Program-made: the position numbers and the translations under genes
NCBI RefSeq assembly: GCF_032302195.1
Contig: NZ_CP135275.1
Coordinates: forward strand, 2,418,001 to 2,482,000
DNA length: 64,000 nucleotides
Reading direction: 5' to 3'
Source: Paenibacillus sp. MMS20-IR301
GTDB taxonomy: Bacteria > Bacillota > Bacilli > Paenibacillales > Paenibacillaceae
Notes under the pieces: model-generated
What the model saw: only the letters and a program-made list of their open reading frames with translations
What the model was told of the DNA's origin: nothing
Database searches by the model: none
Shown: positions 42,382 through 51,393 of the stretch, piece by piece
Layout of the letters: each line of letters begins with the position of its first letter
How positions within the stretch are numbered: position 1 is the stretch's first letter

Positions 42382-42867
42382 TCACTCCTCAGTTTCACTG
42401 CGTTCTGCTGTATACTCATATACCTTCTCGGCGATATCCGTAAACAGCACACCGTTCAGGTGGTCAATCTCATGCTGAAAGGCCCGGGCCAGCAGGCCGC
42501 TTCCGGTGATCGTTATTTCAGTGCCTTCACGGTCAAGGCCGCGCACCGTCACCGTCTCCGCACGGCGCACATCGCCGTTCAGGCCGGGAATGCTGAGGCA
42601 GCCTTCGGGTCCGAACTGCTCTCCGTCCATACTCACAATCTCGGGATTGATCATCTTGATCAGTCCATGCTCTTCGTCAGCATCCACAACGATCAGCCGT
42701 TTCAGGATACCGACCTGCGGTGCTGCCAGGCCGACACCTTCTGCGTCATACATGGTGTCCGCCATATCGTCGAGCAGCTTTTGTACATTCGGGGTAACCG
42801 TAGTTACCGTTTTCGCTTTCTTGTGCAGCACTTCATCCGGTTCTTTCACAATCAGCCTGATTGCCAT
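42382..42867 (-). CDS. def: peptide deformylase
   Basis: A 161-residue metalloenzyme that removes the N-formyl group from new proteins. All three conserved motifs are present: [18 protein letters not shown] with metal ligand C90, and QHEIDHLNG with H132, E133 and H136. Length fits type-1-like bacterial deformylases. ATG at 42867. Its stop lies just before the fmt start, so the formylation cycle genes are co-expressed. Confidence 0.96.
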   Translation of the reverse strand: MAIRLIVKEPDEVLHKKAKTVTTVTPNVQKLLDDMADTMYDAEGVGLAAPQVGILKRLIVVDADEEHGLIKMINPEIVSMDGEQFGPEGCLSIPGLNGDVRRAETVTVRGLDREGTEITITGSGLLARAFQHEIDHLNGVLFTDIAEKVYEYTAERSETEE

Positions 42868-42999
42868 TACAACAACACCATCCTTGTTCTTAACATGTCT
42901 ATAGTATATGAAACGAAGAGCAGCCCTTCATTTCATAGTAAAGCTCCTGAATAATACTTTCAGCAGAAAACTCCTTACCCATTGTAACACGCCGGGAGA

Positions 43000-45531
43000 T
43001 TACATCAACATCTGCGGATCAACATCGATGCTGATCTGCAGACCCTTATCCCGGACGGAATCCTCCAGCTCCTCGGCTGTCTTGCGGGCCAGACCGATGG
43101 CATCAATCGCCCCGCGCCATTTAATAATGCACTGGAATCTGTAGCGCCCCTTCAGGCGGGGCAGCGGCGAGGCCACCGGACCCAGCAGATCGAGCGCATC
43201 GGAGGAAAGCTTGTCCAGGCTGCCGTACCAGCGGAGCTGCCGGGCCTTGCCTTGAATACTAAGAGCATAATTCTCCGCAAGCTTCAGCAGCAGGGGAAGC
43301 TGCTCATGCGACAGAGTGACCAGAATAAGCCGGCAGTACGGCGGATAATGCAGCGCCTTGCGGTGCTTCAGCTCATCCCGTACGAAGGATCTGTAATCAT
43401 GCCCGCTGGCATGAATGATGGAATAATGCTCCGGAGTATATGACTGCACGACCACCTCGCCGGGAAGCTGATGCCGTCCGGCCCGGCCTGCTACCTGCGT
43501 CAGCAGCTGGAAGGTTTTCTCGGCTGCCCGGAAGTCCGGCAGATTGAGCGCAGAATCCGCAGTGATTACACCGACAAGGGTAACATCCGGAAAGTCGAGG
43601 CCTTTGGCAACCATTTGTGTTCCAAGCAGCACATCAGCCTTCTTATCCCTGAACTGGTTAAGCAGCTTCTCATGCGAACCCTTCTCCGTAGTTGTATCCA
43701 CATCCATACGGATTACGCGGATGCCGGGGAACAGCTTGCCCAGTTCCTCCTCCACCCGCTGCGTCCCCGTTCCGAAGAACCGGATATGCTCACTGCCGCA
43801 TTCCGGGCATGTCTTCGGAGCCGGCTCGGCATGACCGCAGTAGTGACAGCGCAGATTGTCGCTGCGGCTGTGGTAGGTCAGCGAAATATCACATTCCGGG
43901 CAGCCGGCGACATATCCGCAGCTCCGGCACATGACAAAGGTGGAGAAGCCTCTGCGGTTCAGCAGCAGCACCGTCTGTTCCCCGCGCTCCAGTCTCGCCG
44001 CCAGTGCAGAATGCAGCCTGCGGCTGAACATGGAGCGGTTGCCCTCCTTCAGCTCCTCACGCATATCGACCACATCCACCTTCGGCAGCTCATTACCGAG
44101 CGCACGGGTCGGCATCTCGAGAAGTACAGGCGAGAAGTGAATATCGATCTGTGATTTTGCTGCATAGTAGCTTTCGAGCGACGGGGTGGCTGAACCCAGT
44201 ATGACCACCGCTCCGCCCTGCTCTGCCCTGCGGACTGCTACATCCCGGGCATGGTATTTCGGATTCTCTTCCTGCTTATACGAGCCTTCATGCTCTTCGT
44301 CCATGATAATCAGCCCCAGATTGGCAAACGGGGCAAATACCGCCGAGCGCGCTCCAACTGCAACCATCGCTTTTCCTTCGCGGATTTTGCGCCATTCATC
44401 ATAGCGCTCACCGACAGACAAGCGGCTGTGCATCACCGCCACGCCGCTCCCGAAGCGGCCCTTGAACCGCTCAACCATCTGCGGGGTCAGGGCAATTTCC
44501 GGTACAAGCACGACAGCCTGGCGGCCCTGCTCGATACAGCGCTGAATACACTGCAGGTAGATTTCCGTCTTCCCGCTGCCCGTAACACCATGCAGCAGAA
44601 ACACCTCATGCATCTGCTGCTCCACGGCGCCTACAATCCGCTTATACACAATCTCCTGCTCCGCAGTCAGCGGCAGCGGAGCGGTTGGCTTGAAATCACG
44701 CCCGCGGTAAGGATCACGGTATACTTCAATTTCACTTATCTCGATATAGCCCTTATCCTCAAGCGCCTTCACCGTTCCGGCAGTGACCTGGAGAACTGCC
44801 AGCACATCCTTAAGCGGCATAGGCAGCATAGCTTCCATATCAATCAGGAAGGACAATACTTCCCGCTGGCGTGCCGAACGCGCCGGGAAGCCCGACAAGG
44901 ATTCACGGGCAGCAGCAAGCCCAATCGCCAGATCAACGGCCTTCAGCTTTTTTTTGCCCAGCTTATCCTTGATGGACTGGCTCTCTGACAGCACCCCGCG
45001 CCGCAGCATGAACTTTACGGTCTCCGCTGCCTCCGGAAAGGTGCGGGTCAGCTGCTTCATCGTTACCTCGCCTTGACGTCTTACGAAGTCCGTAATTAAC
45101 TGTTCTTCCGGGTCGGCTTCAAGGAACAAGGGAAATAGCCCGTCTCCCGATGCTGCCTCCTCCTCACCCGCATCCCCTAGCGAAATCAGCCGCTCCGCCT
45201 TGCCCTTAAGGGCAGTCGGAAGCATCGCCTGCAGGGCAGAAATCCGCCTGCAGGCATATCTTTGGCTCATCCAGTCGCCAAGCTCCACCAGCTCCGGGGA
45301 GAGGGGCGGAAGCAGATCCAGCACTTCTTCAACCGGCTTCATCCTCGAGACGCTGCCGGTCTCCCCCGATTCAAGAGAGACCACAAAGCCCTGCACCGTA
45401 CGGGGGCCAAATGGAACTGCTACTCTGCTGCCTACCTCAATCCATAGTTTCAATGATTCCGGAATCAGATAATCAAACGGCCGGTCGGTGCTGCGCACAG
45501 GAACATCGACGATGACCTTGGCAATATCCAT
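43000..45531 (-). CDS. priA: primosomal replication restart helicase PriA
   Basis: An 843-residue protein. The N-terminal 3'-end-binding domain (VPVRSTDRPFDYLIPE) is followed by a winged-helix part and an SF2 helicase: HGVTGSGKTEIYLQ (Walker A), IIMDEEHEGSYKQEENPKYH, GSATPSLESYYAA. Between motifs lies the zinc-binding module (CRSCGYVAGCPEC, CHYCGHAEPAPKTCPECG). QVAGRAGRHQLPGEVVVQSY is motif VI. It reloads the replisome at stalled forks. ATG at 45531 overlaps the coaBC stop (TAATG). Gap to def is 132 bases. Confidence 0.96.
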   Translation of the reverse strand: MDIAKVIVDVPVRSTDRPFDYLIPESLKLWIEVGSRVAVPFGPRTVQGFVVSLESGETGSVSRMKPVEEVLDLLPPLSPELVELGDWMSQRYACRRISALQAMLPTALKGKAERLISLGDAGEEEAASGDGLFPLFLEADPEEQLITDFVRRQGEVTMKQLTRTFPEAAETVKFMLRRGVLSESQSIKDKLGKKKLKAVDLAIGLAAARESLSGFPARSARQREVLSFLIDMEAMLPMPLKDVLAVLQVTAGTVKALEDKGYIEISEIEVYRDPYRGRDFKPTAPLPLTAEQEIVYKRIVGAVEQQMHEVFLLHGVTGSGKTEIYLQCIQRCIEQGRQAVVLVPEIALTPQMVERFKGRFGSGVAVMHSRLSVGERYDEWRKIREGKAMVAVGARSAVFAPFANLGLIIMDEEHEGSYKQEENPKYHARDVAVRRAEQGGAVVILGSATPSLESYYAAKSQIDIHFSPVLLEMPTRALGNELPKVDVVDMREELKEGNRSMFSRRLHSALAARLERGEQTVLLLNRRGFSTFVMCRSCGYVAGCPECDISLTYHSRSDNLRCHYCGHAEPAPKTCPECGSEHIRFFGTGTQRVEEELGKLFPGIRVIRMDVDTTTEKGSHEKLLNQFRDKKADVLLGTQMVAKGLDFPDVTLVGVITADSALNLPDFRAAEKTFQLLTQVAGRAGRHQLPGEVVVQSYTPEHYSIIHASGHDYRSFVRDELKHRKALHYPPYCRLILVTLSHEQLPLLLKLAENYALSIQGKARQLRWYGSLDKLSSDALDLLGPVASPLPRLKGRYRFQCIIKWRGAIDAIGLARKTAEELEDSVRDKGLQISIDVDPQMLM

Positions 45532-46763
45532 TATATTAAGGCTCCGCTGACACGCTCCGCAGCAAGCCGGAGCACCTGGCGTGCGACCTCATCCTTGGAG
45601 ACGAGCGGAAGATCCAGCACCAGGCCTTCAGCATCATACACTGAGACTATATTGGTATCCGTACCGAACCCGGCACCCTCTACAGCAACATCATTAGCCA
45701 CGATCAGATCCAGGTTTTTGCGGACCAGCTTATCCTTGGCGTAATATTCGGCATTCCCTGTTTCTGCGGCAAAGCCGATCAGGAACTGCCCATCTTTAAT
45801 TTTGCCCAGACTCTCCAGTATATCTGTAGTTTTCACCAGTTCAAGCGTCATGGTGTCGCCGCTCTTTTTGATCTTGGAGCCTGCACTGTGCTTCGGCCGG
45901 TAATCGGCCACAGCCGCCGCCTTAACCAGGATGTCGCAATCCTTCCAGCGGGTCATGACCGCATCATACATCTCCTGTGCGGACTCCACACGAACCAGCG
46001 CAATACCGTTATCGCGCGGCGGCGCTTCATCGGTGCGTGCTGCAATCAGGGTAACCTCAGCCCCCATGTCACGGGCAGCACGGGCCAGGGCAAAGCCCAT
46101 TTTGCCGGAGGAATCATTGGAAATATAACGGACAGGATCAATGCGTTCTACTGTTCCTCCAGCGGTAACAACAACCTTTTTACCTTGAAGGGGACCCGGC
46201 TGCTTGTCCGGCTGCAACGCAAAAAAATTCTCCACTACCTTCACAATTGTCTCCGGCTCCTCAAGCCGCCCTTTGCCTACATAACCGCAGGCCAGCAGCC
46301 CTTCCCCCGGCTCGATAAAATGAACTCCCCGCTTATAAAGGGTATCCATATTGGCAAGCACAGCCGGATGCTGGTACATATGCACGTTCATTGCAGGTGC
46401 GACCATAATAGGCGCCGTGACAGCAAGCAGTGTGGTAGAGAGCATATCGTCAGCCAGGCCGTGTGCCATTTTGGCGATCATATTGGCGGTAGCCGGGGCA
46501 ATCAGGACGAGATCGGCGGAATCCGCCAGATCGATATGCGAGATGGACGACGGGTCACGCTCCTGAAAGGTATCACTGTACACCCGCTGCTTGGACAATG
46601 ACTGGAGCGTCAGCTCCGTAATGAACTCCTTGGCCGACGACGTCATGATTACATGCACCGCAGCCCCCTTCTGGGTAAGCTTGCTGGTCAATGCCGCCGC
46701 CTTATAAGCTGCAATTCCGCCTGTCACCCCAAGAATAATGGATTTCCCCTGTAAGCTCTTCAA
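45531..46763 (-). CDS. coaBC: bifunctional phosphopantothenoylcysteine decarboxylase/phosphopantothenate-cysteine ligase CoaBC
   Basis: A 410-residue enzyme for two steps of coenzyme A synthesis. The N-terminal flavin-dependent decarboxylase has ILGVTGGIAAYKAAALTSKL, VMTSSAKEFI, APATANMIAKMAHGLADD, the catalytic His in SSISHIDLA, and APAMNVHMYQHPAV. The C-terminal ligase has VVVTAGGTVERIDPVRYISN, SGKMGFALARAA and the Lys in AVADYRPKH. The TTG at 46763 follows GGGGGGAG by six bases; a longer frame up to 46904 runs through a terminator and is rejected. Cytoplasmic. Confidence 0.95.
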   Translation of the reverse strand: MKSLQGKSIILGVTGGIAAYKAAALTSKLTQKGAAVHVIMTSSAKEFITELTLQSLSKQRVYSDTFQERDPSSISHIDLADSADLVLIAPATANMIAKMAHGLADDMLSTTLLAVTAPIMVAPAMNVHMYQHPAVLANMDTLYKRGVHFIEPGEGLLACGYVGKGRLEEPETIVKVVENFFALQPDKQPGPLQGKKVVVTAGGTVERIDPVRYISNDSSGKMGFALARAARDMGAEVTLIAARTDEAPPRDNGIALVRVESAQEMYDAVMTRWKDCDILVKAAAVADYRPKHSAGSKIKKSGDTMTLELVKTTDILESLGKIKDGQFLIGFAAETGNAEYYAKDKLVRKNLDLIVANDVAVEGAGFGTDTNIVSVYDAEGLVLDLPLVSKDEVARQVLRLAAERVSGALI

Positions 46764-46854
46764 TTTGAACTCCCCCCTGTTCCTTATCCGTACCCACTCT
46801 AAATGCAGATATGAAAAGAAAAGATGAAAATCTTCATTTCCTCTTATAAATAGA

Positions 46855-46880
46855 GAAAAAAATAACAACCTTCCGGTTGT
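46855..46880 (-). terminator. terminator between rpoZ and coaBC
   Basis: AACAACC (46864-46870) pairs with GGTTGT (46875-46880) around a TTCC loop (GGAA on the minus strand). The minus strand then reads TTATTTTTTTCTC. The stem is short but has a stable tetraloop and a long T-run. Confidence 0.7.
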
Positions 46881-47006
46881 CAGGAACAGCCCGGTACGGG
46901 CCATTAATACTTCAGTTACGGCAGTGCCTGGCAGAAATGGTTCTGCCGACCTTATTCAAGGGCGGCACCATTTCAGCTGTAAGCCTTAAAACAGGATCAC
47001 CTGAGA

Positions 47007-47207
47007 CTATTCTTCGCCGCGGGTTACCACAATACGGTCTTCATAAATCTCTTCGAGCGCAACACCGACAAACTTATGCGATCTTGGAGCTTTAATATCG
47101 GTTTTTCCGCCTTCACGGAGCGCTCTAGCCCGTCGGGCTGAAGCGACAACCAGGGAATACTTGCTATCAACCTTGGTCATCATTTCGTCAATGGATGGAT
47201 ATAGCAT
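47007..47207 (-). CDS. rpoZ: DNA-directed RNA polymerase omega subunit
   Basis: A 66-residue subunit that helps fold and hold the beta' subunit. It starts [20 protein letters not shown] and includes [11 protein letters not shown] and [16 protein letters not shown], all typical. ATG at 47207 follows GAAGAGGTG; the longer frame to 47246 is rejected as omega begins at MLYPSID. It follows gmk by 54 bases and is cotranscribed with it. Confidence 0.96.
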   Translation of the reverse strand: MLYPSIDEMMTKVDSKYSLVVASARRARALREGGKTDIKAPRSHKFVGVALEEIYEDRIVVTRGEE

Positions 47208-47261
47208 GTAAGGCACCTCTTCATCTTTTACTGTAAATCTGGGCAAGTCCTGTATAATCTG

Positions 47262-47831
47262 TTATCTCACCTTACAATGTTCGGCGATAATAATACTTTC
47301 TATTCGCTTGCAGGCCAGATCGATCTCATCGTTCACAACTGCATAATCATAATGACGGATCAGGCCAATCTCATCTTCAGCGACAGACATCCGGTGATTG
47401 ATCACATCAGGATGCTCCGTGCCGCGTCCGCGGATGCGGTCCTTCAGCTCGTCCATGGACGGAGGCAGCAGGAACACAAAGATTCCTTCGGGGAATTTCT
47501 CTTTGACTTTGAGCGCACCCTGAACCTCGATCTCCAGAATGATATCTCTTCCGCTCTCAAGTGTCCGCTCCACAAAGTCACGCGGAGTACCGTAGTAATT
47601 GCCTACGTACTCTGCATATTCAAGCAGCTGGTCAGCTTCAATCATCTCAGCAAACTGCTCTCTGGATTTGAAGAAATAGTTGACTCCGTTCTCTTCGCCT
47701 TCACGCGGTGAACGCGTAGTGGCAGAGACAGAATAGACGAGTTCAGGCATCTTCGGCCGCAGCGCCGTGCATACCGTACCTTTGCCGACACCGGAAGGGC
47801 CGGATAATATAATCAGCAATCCTTTTGACAT
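47262..47831 (-). CDS. gmk: guanylate kinase
   Basis: A 189-residue enzyme that phosphorylates GMP to GDP. Walker [21 protein letters not shown]-binding [36 protein letters not shown] and the [17 protein letters not shown] segment. ATG at 47831 is preferred, with GGAG six bases upstream; ATG at 47843 overlaps that site. The start follows remA by 18 bases. Conserved remA-gmk-rpoZ order. Confidence 0.96.
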   Translation of the reverse strand: MSKGLLIILSGPSGVGKGTVCTALRPKMPELVYSVSATTRSPREGEENGVNYFFKSREQFAEMIEADQLLEYAEYVGNYYGTPRDFVERTLESGRDIILEIEVQGALKVKEKFPEGIFVFLLPPSMDELKDRIRGRGTEHPDVINHRMSVAEDEIGLIRHYDYAVVNDEIDLACKRIESIIIAEHCKVR

Positions 47832-47849
47832 AATACACTCCATTTGTTG

Positions 47850-48110
47850 TTATTCGTCGTTATCGTCATCTTTGCTGGACAGGCGGTGAGCCACGGTCTC
47901 CGGCTGAACCGCCGAGAGAATGACATGATCACTGTCTGTAATGATGACGGCCCGCGTCCGTCTGCCGTAAGTGGCGTCGATCAGCATGTGCCGGTCTCTG
48001 GCTTCCTGAATGATCCGTTTGATCGGTGCAGATTCCGGGCTGACAATGGAAATAATGCGGTTGGCCGACACGATATTTCCAAAGCCGATGTTGATTAGTT
48101 TGATTGCCAT
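47850..48110 (-). CDS. remA: extracellular matrix/biofilm regulator RemA
   Basis: An 86-residue DNA-binding protein of the DUF370 family. In B. subtilis, RemA activates matrix operons and osmoprotectant genes. Marks: [20 protein letters not shown] at the start and [35 protein letters not shown]. It assembles into large ring-like oligomers in studied species. Located between yicC and gmk, as in other Bacillota. Confidence 0.95.
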   Translation of the reverse strand: MAIKLINIGFGNIVSANRIISIVSPESAPIKRIIQEARDRHMLIDATYGRRTRAVIITDSDHVILSAVQPETVAHRLSSKDDDNDE

Positions 48111-48161
48111 GTTCCGGTTGTTCCCCCCATAAGTAACATCTTGGCTTGCTTCAGGTCTCTG

Positions 48162-49073
48162 TTATTCTAAATTCGCCGCCTGCTCGCGTATCTTCTCAAG
48201 CTCTGCCTTCATATCAAGCGTAAGATTCACGATATTCAGATGATTGCACTTCATCCCGATAGTGTTCGTCTCCCGGTTCATCTCCTGAACGAGAAAATCC
48301 AGCTTGCGTCCTGCCGGCTCACTGTCCAGCAGAATTGCCCTGCATTGTCCCAGGTGACTGTGCAGACGGGTCAGCTCTTCATCTATATTGCAGCGGTCGG
48401 CAAATACAGCCAGTTCCATGCCGAATTTATGCTCGTCCCAAGGAAAGCTTCCGTCATTAAGTCCGCCAAGCCGCTGCCGCAGCTTCTCGCGGTATTCACT
48501 AACAACCAGGGGAGCAAACCCGGAAATTCCGGCATGCAGCTCTTCCAGATGATCCAGCCGGCGTGACAGATCGGCAGCCAGAACCCTGCCCTCACGGGCG
48601 CGCATCTCCAGTAAACCCTCAAGGCTGGCTTTCAGGCCCTGCTCCAGAAGTGCGGCAAGCTCTCCCGACATATCCGCAGCAGCAGGGTTAGCATCTTCCT
48701 TCAATTCCATAACCCCGGGCATAGAAAGTATATCACGGAGAGTCAACTCTCCCTTGAAACCGTACTTCAGGCGGAGCATCTCCGCTGACTCCAGATAGGA
48801 ATTCACCATACCCATGTTCAGCGCATGACCATCAGCCGCCCCGTCAGTGAGCTCTCTATTAATGATGATATCTACCCGTCCCCGTTTGATATGCTGCTGC
48901 GCGAGCCGCCGCAGCATATCCTCATAACCTGACCAATCCCGGGGCATCCGCAGCACAACTTCGCAGTACCGGTTATTCACCGATTTGACTTCGAACGTAA
49001 TCTTGTGTCCACCGAATTGCAGGGATGACTGACCGTATCCGGTCATACTAAATGACAACGGAATCACATCCAT
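48162..49073 (-). CDS. YicC/YloC-family endoribonuclease
   Basis: A 303-residue protein. The family N-terminus SMTGYGQSSLQFGGHKITFE and the C-terminal GMKCNHLNIVNLTLDMKAELEKIREQ are both conserved; FDLVQEMNRETNT-type sequence appears as LDFLVQEMNRETNTIG. E. coli YicC is an RNase that affects sRNA decay; B. subtilis YloC likewise has RNase activity. The ATG at 49073 has no strong ribosome site; later starts remain possible. It begins the yicC-remA-gmk-rpoZ group. Confidence 0.93.
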   Translation of the reverse strand: MDVIPLSFSMTGYGQSSLQFGGHKITFEVKSVNNRYCEVVLRMPRDWSGYEDMLRRLAQQHIKRGRVDIIINRELTDGAADGHALNMGMVNSYLESAEMLRLKYGFKGELTLRDILSMPGVMELKEDANPAAADMSGELAALLEQGLKASLEGLLEMRAREGRVLAADLSRRLDHLEELHAGISGFAPLVVSEYREKLRQRLGGLNDGSFPWDEHKFGMELAVFADRCNIDEELTRLHSHLGQCRAILLDSEPAGRKLDFLVQEMNRETNTIGMKCNHLNIVNLTLDMKAELEKIREQAANLE

Positions 49074-49096
49074 TACACTATTGTAATTGATTCTTA

Positions 49097-50971
49097 CTAG
49101 CGAAACAAGGGGGACAATTTGCGCCCCTGCTTGGCCCAGATATACTCCAGCAGCTGTACGCTCATATCATAGAACATAAACGGAGTGATCAGATAAATGC
49201 CGTTAAAATGTGCTATTGCCGCATCCAGCAGCTCCTTCGCGATCAATACGCCTTCCGCCCGTCCCGCTTCACCCTCCAGTCCCTGCATCCGGCTGCGCAC
49301 CTCGGCGGAAAGCTGGATACCCGGAACCTCGTTATGCAGATATTCGGCATTGCGGCCGCTCGCAAGCGGCATAATACCGATGAAGATCGGAATATTGAGA
49401 TGCTCAGTGGCTTTGGCTATGCGGGCAATCAGCTCAGGATCGTATACCGGCTGGGTCATAATATAATCCGCACCTGAAGCGATCTTCTTCTCCAGCCGCT
49501 CCACTGCCTTATCCAGATGCTTGACATTGGGATTAAAGGCGGCGCCGATGACGAACCTGGCCTTCTGCTTAAGCGGTTTGCCCGAGAAGGCAACCCCGTC
49601 ATTCAGCTGTCTGATCATGCGGATAATTTCGAATGAGGTCAGATCGTAAATGGAGCTTGAGCCAGGCAGATCGCCGAACCGGGCCGGATCGCCGGTTACG
49701 GCGAGGACATGGTCTATACCCAGGGCATCGAAGCCCATCAAATGCGATTGTGTCCCGATCAGATTGCGGTCCCGGCAGGCAATGTGCACCAGCGGCCGCA
49801 GCCCGGTACGGGCCTGAACCAGATGTCCGAGCGCCATGTTGCTCATCCGGGTGACAGCCAGCGAGTTATCCGCCAGCGTCAGCGCATCAGCGCCGGCTCT
49901 GCGCAGCGCCTCCGCCCCCTGCATGAACTTCGCAATATCCAGATCCCGCGGCGGATCGAGCTCCACAATCACGGTATGCCGTTCCTTAACCAGATCCACA
50001 AGCGTCGGCTCTCCGCCGCCCTGCCCGGCATCTTCAGCGAGATGCTCATGCACTGTAATCCGTTCCGCCGCCTTGGATTCAACAGGCTCAGGAAGCGGAA
50101 GCACCTCGTAGCCCTTAAGCGCAGCGGAGATCTCCGCAATATGGCGCGGGGTTGTCCCGCAGCAGCCGCCGATGATCCGGCTGCCCATATCCGCGAAGAC
50201 CGGGGCCATCTGGCCGAAATATTCAGGCGACGCCCCATAGCGGTACTGGCCGTCAACGTAATCCGCCACACCGGCATTCGGATAGATGGACACGGGAAGC
50301 ACAAGACGCCCCTGAAGCGTACCCAGCGCCCGCTTGATCCCGTTAGGTCCGGTATTACAGTTGAAGCCGATGACATCTGCCCCGTCCTGCTCCAGAATGC
50401 GGAAGGCTTCCGGCAGGGTGAGCCCGTCCAGCGTACGGGCGGAATCATCCACTGCCAGCTGGCAGATCACAGGCAGCCCGCTCAGCTTGCGCACCGTTCT
50501 TAAGGCAAGATGCAGCTCCTCCACATCATAGAAGGTCTCCAGCATAATGCCGTCCGGCTGCTCTTCCAGCAGCGCAGCTATCTGCTGGGAGAAGAATCTT
50601 TTCAGTTCTGCCGAAGACAGGTTGGCCCGCTTGCCGGCACGGATAGAACCTACAGCCCCGACAACATATCCCTGCTCACCCGCGGCACGCCGGGCAATCC
50701 GGATTCCCGCACGGTTGATCTCGGCAACCTTGGATTCCAGTCCGAATTTGGACAGCTTATCATAGTTCGCAGAATAAGTATTACTCTCCAGCAGAACAGC
50801 ACCAGCCTCGATGTAGCTCCGGTGTACATCCTCAATAACCTCCGGAGAGGTCAAATTCAATTCCTCGTAAGAGATACCGACCGGGAAGCCCTTTTGATAT
50901 AAAAAGGTTCCCATCGCTCCGTCTCCGACCAATACGTTATTCTCCCATGCAGAGCGCAAATCCGGCTTCAC
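49097..50971 (-). CDS. yitJ: bifunctional homocysteine S-methyltransferase/methylenetetrahydrofolate reductase (YitJ type)
   Basis: A 624-residue fusion. The N-terminal half is a homocysteine methyltransferase: VLVGDGAMGTFLYQKG, FNCNTGPNGI and the zinc Cys pair in IIGGCCGTTPRH. The C-terminal half is a TIM-barrel MTHFR (TVIVELDPPRDLDIAKF, VHIACRDRN, GFDALGIDHVLAVTGDPARF, PNVKHLDKAVERL). In B. subtilis YitJ supplies methyl groups for methionine. GTG at 50971 follows GGGGAGG by eight bases. No S-box riboswitch was found upstream, but a palindrome is (50995-51013). Monocistronic or first before yicC. Confidence 0.95.
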   Translation of the reverse strand: MKPDLRSAWENNVLVGDGAMGTFLYQKGFPVGISYEELNLTSPEVIEDVHRSYIEAGAVLLESNTYSANYDKLSKFGLESKVAEINRAGIRIARRAAGEQGYVVGAVGSIRAGKRANLSSAELKRFFSQQIAALLEEQPDGIMLETFYDVEELHLALRTVRKLSGLPVICQLAVDDSARTLDGLTLPEAFRILEQDGADVIGFNCNTGPNGIKRALGTLQGRLVLPVSIYPNAGVADYVDGQYRYGASPEYFGQMAPVFADMGSRIIGGCCGTTPRHIAEISAALKGYEVLPLPEPVESKAAERITVHEHLAEDAGQGGGEPTLVDLVKERHTVIVELDPPRDLDIAKFMQGAEALRRAGADALTLADNSLAVTRMSNMALGHLVQARTGLRPLVHIACRDRNLIGTQSHLMGFDALGIDHVLAVTGDPARFGDLPGSSSIYDLTSFEIIRMIRQLNDGVAFSGKPLKQKARFVIGAAFNPNVKHLDKAVERLEKKIASGADYIMTQPVYDPELIARIAKATEHLNIPIFIGIMPLASGRNAEYLHNEVPGIQLSAEVRSRMQGLEGEAGRAEGVLIAKELLDAAIAHFNGIYLITPFMFYDMSVQLLEYIWAKQGRKLSPLFR

Positions 50972-50994
50972 CGCAAGAACCTCCCCTTGTGTGG

Positions 50995-51013
50995 CATTAG
51001 TTTCATACTAATG
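50995..51013 (-). promoter_or_regulatory. operator-like palindrome upstream of yitJ
   Basis: CATTAGTATGAAACTAATG on the minus strand has perfect 7-base arms around a 5-base centre. It lies between the likely promoter and the ribosome site of yitJ. A repressor site is plausible; the protein is unknown. Confidence 0.45.
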
Positions 51014-51135
51014 TAACATAAAACGGGATGGATGATAAGCTTTCACCGGGAAATGAGGCTGGTGCCTCCGCTGCCTTGCATGCCTGCGGGGAAAATGATT
51101 CATACTACTCCTAATTCTTGCAAAGGAGCCTCAAA

Positions 51136-51393
51136 ATGAAGAAAAAAACAAGAAAGCTGCTGCTGCGCAAATACGCGGTCATTCTGCTGTTGTCCCTGTT
51201 CTCCCTGCTGTATCTGTATCTGGGGGACTGGCTGTTCGGCTACGGCCTTGGTAACATCAGCTATATCGTCGATTATCTGCTGTATACAGCTTCCGAGAAG
51301 CTCGCCGCGGCCGTTCTGGTGCTGTGCCTGCTGGTGCCGGATGCCGTGTACTGGATTCGCGGAAGTCAGCCGGGCCGCGGAGCGGAGAAATGA
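51136..51393 (+). CDS. small hypothetical membrane protein
   Basis: An 85-residue protein. ATG at 51136 follows AAAGGAG by seven bases. A very basic N-terminus (MKKKTRKLLLRKYA) precedes a helix (VILLLSLFSLLYLYLGDWLF), a short loop and a second helix (LAAAVLVLCLLVPDAVYW). No family was recognised. Its last 28 bases overlap the end of the convergent gerAB-like gene. It lies on the plus strand between two minus-strand operons. Confidence 0.65.
   Translation: MKKKTRKLLLRKYAVILLLSLFSLLYLYLGDWLFGYGLGNISYIVDYLLYTASEKLAAAVLVLCLLVPDAVYWIRGSQPGRGAEK

Noticed and set aside
46764-46904. Longer N-terminus of CoaBC
   Set aside because: That frame passes through the rpoZ-coaBC terminator, and the TTG at 46763 has a strong ribosome site and matches the family start.
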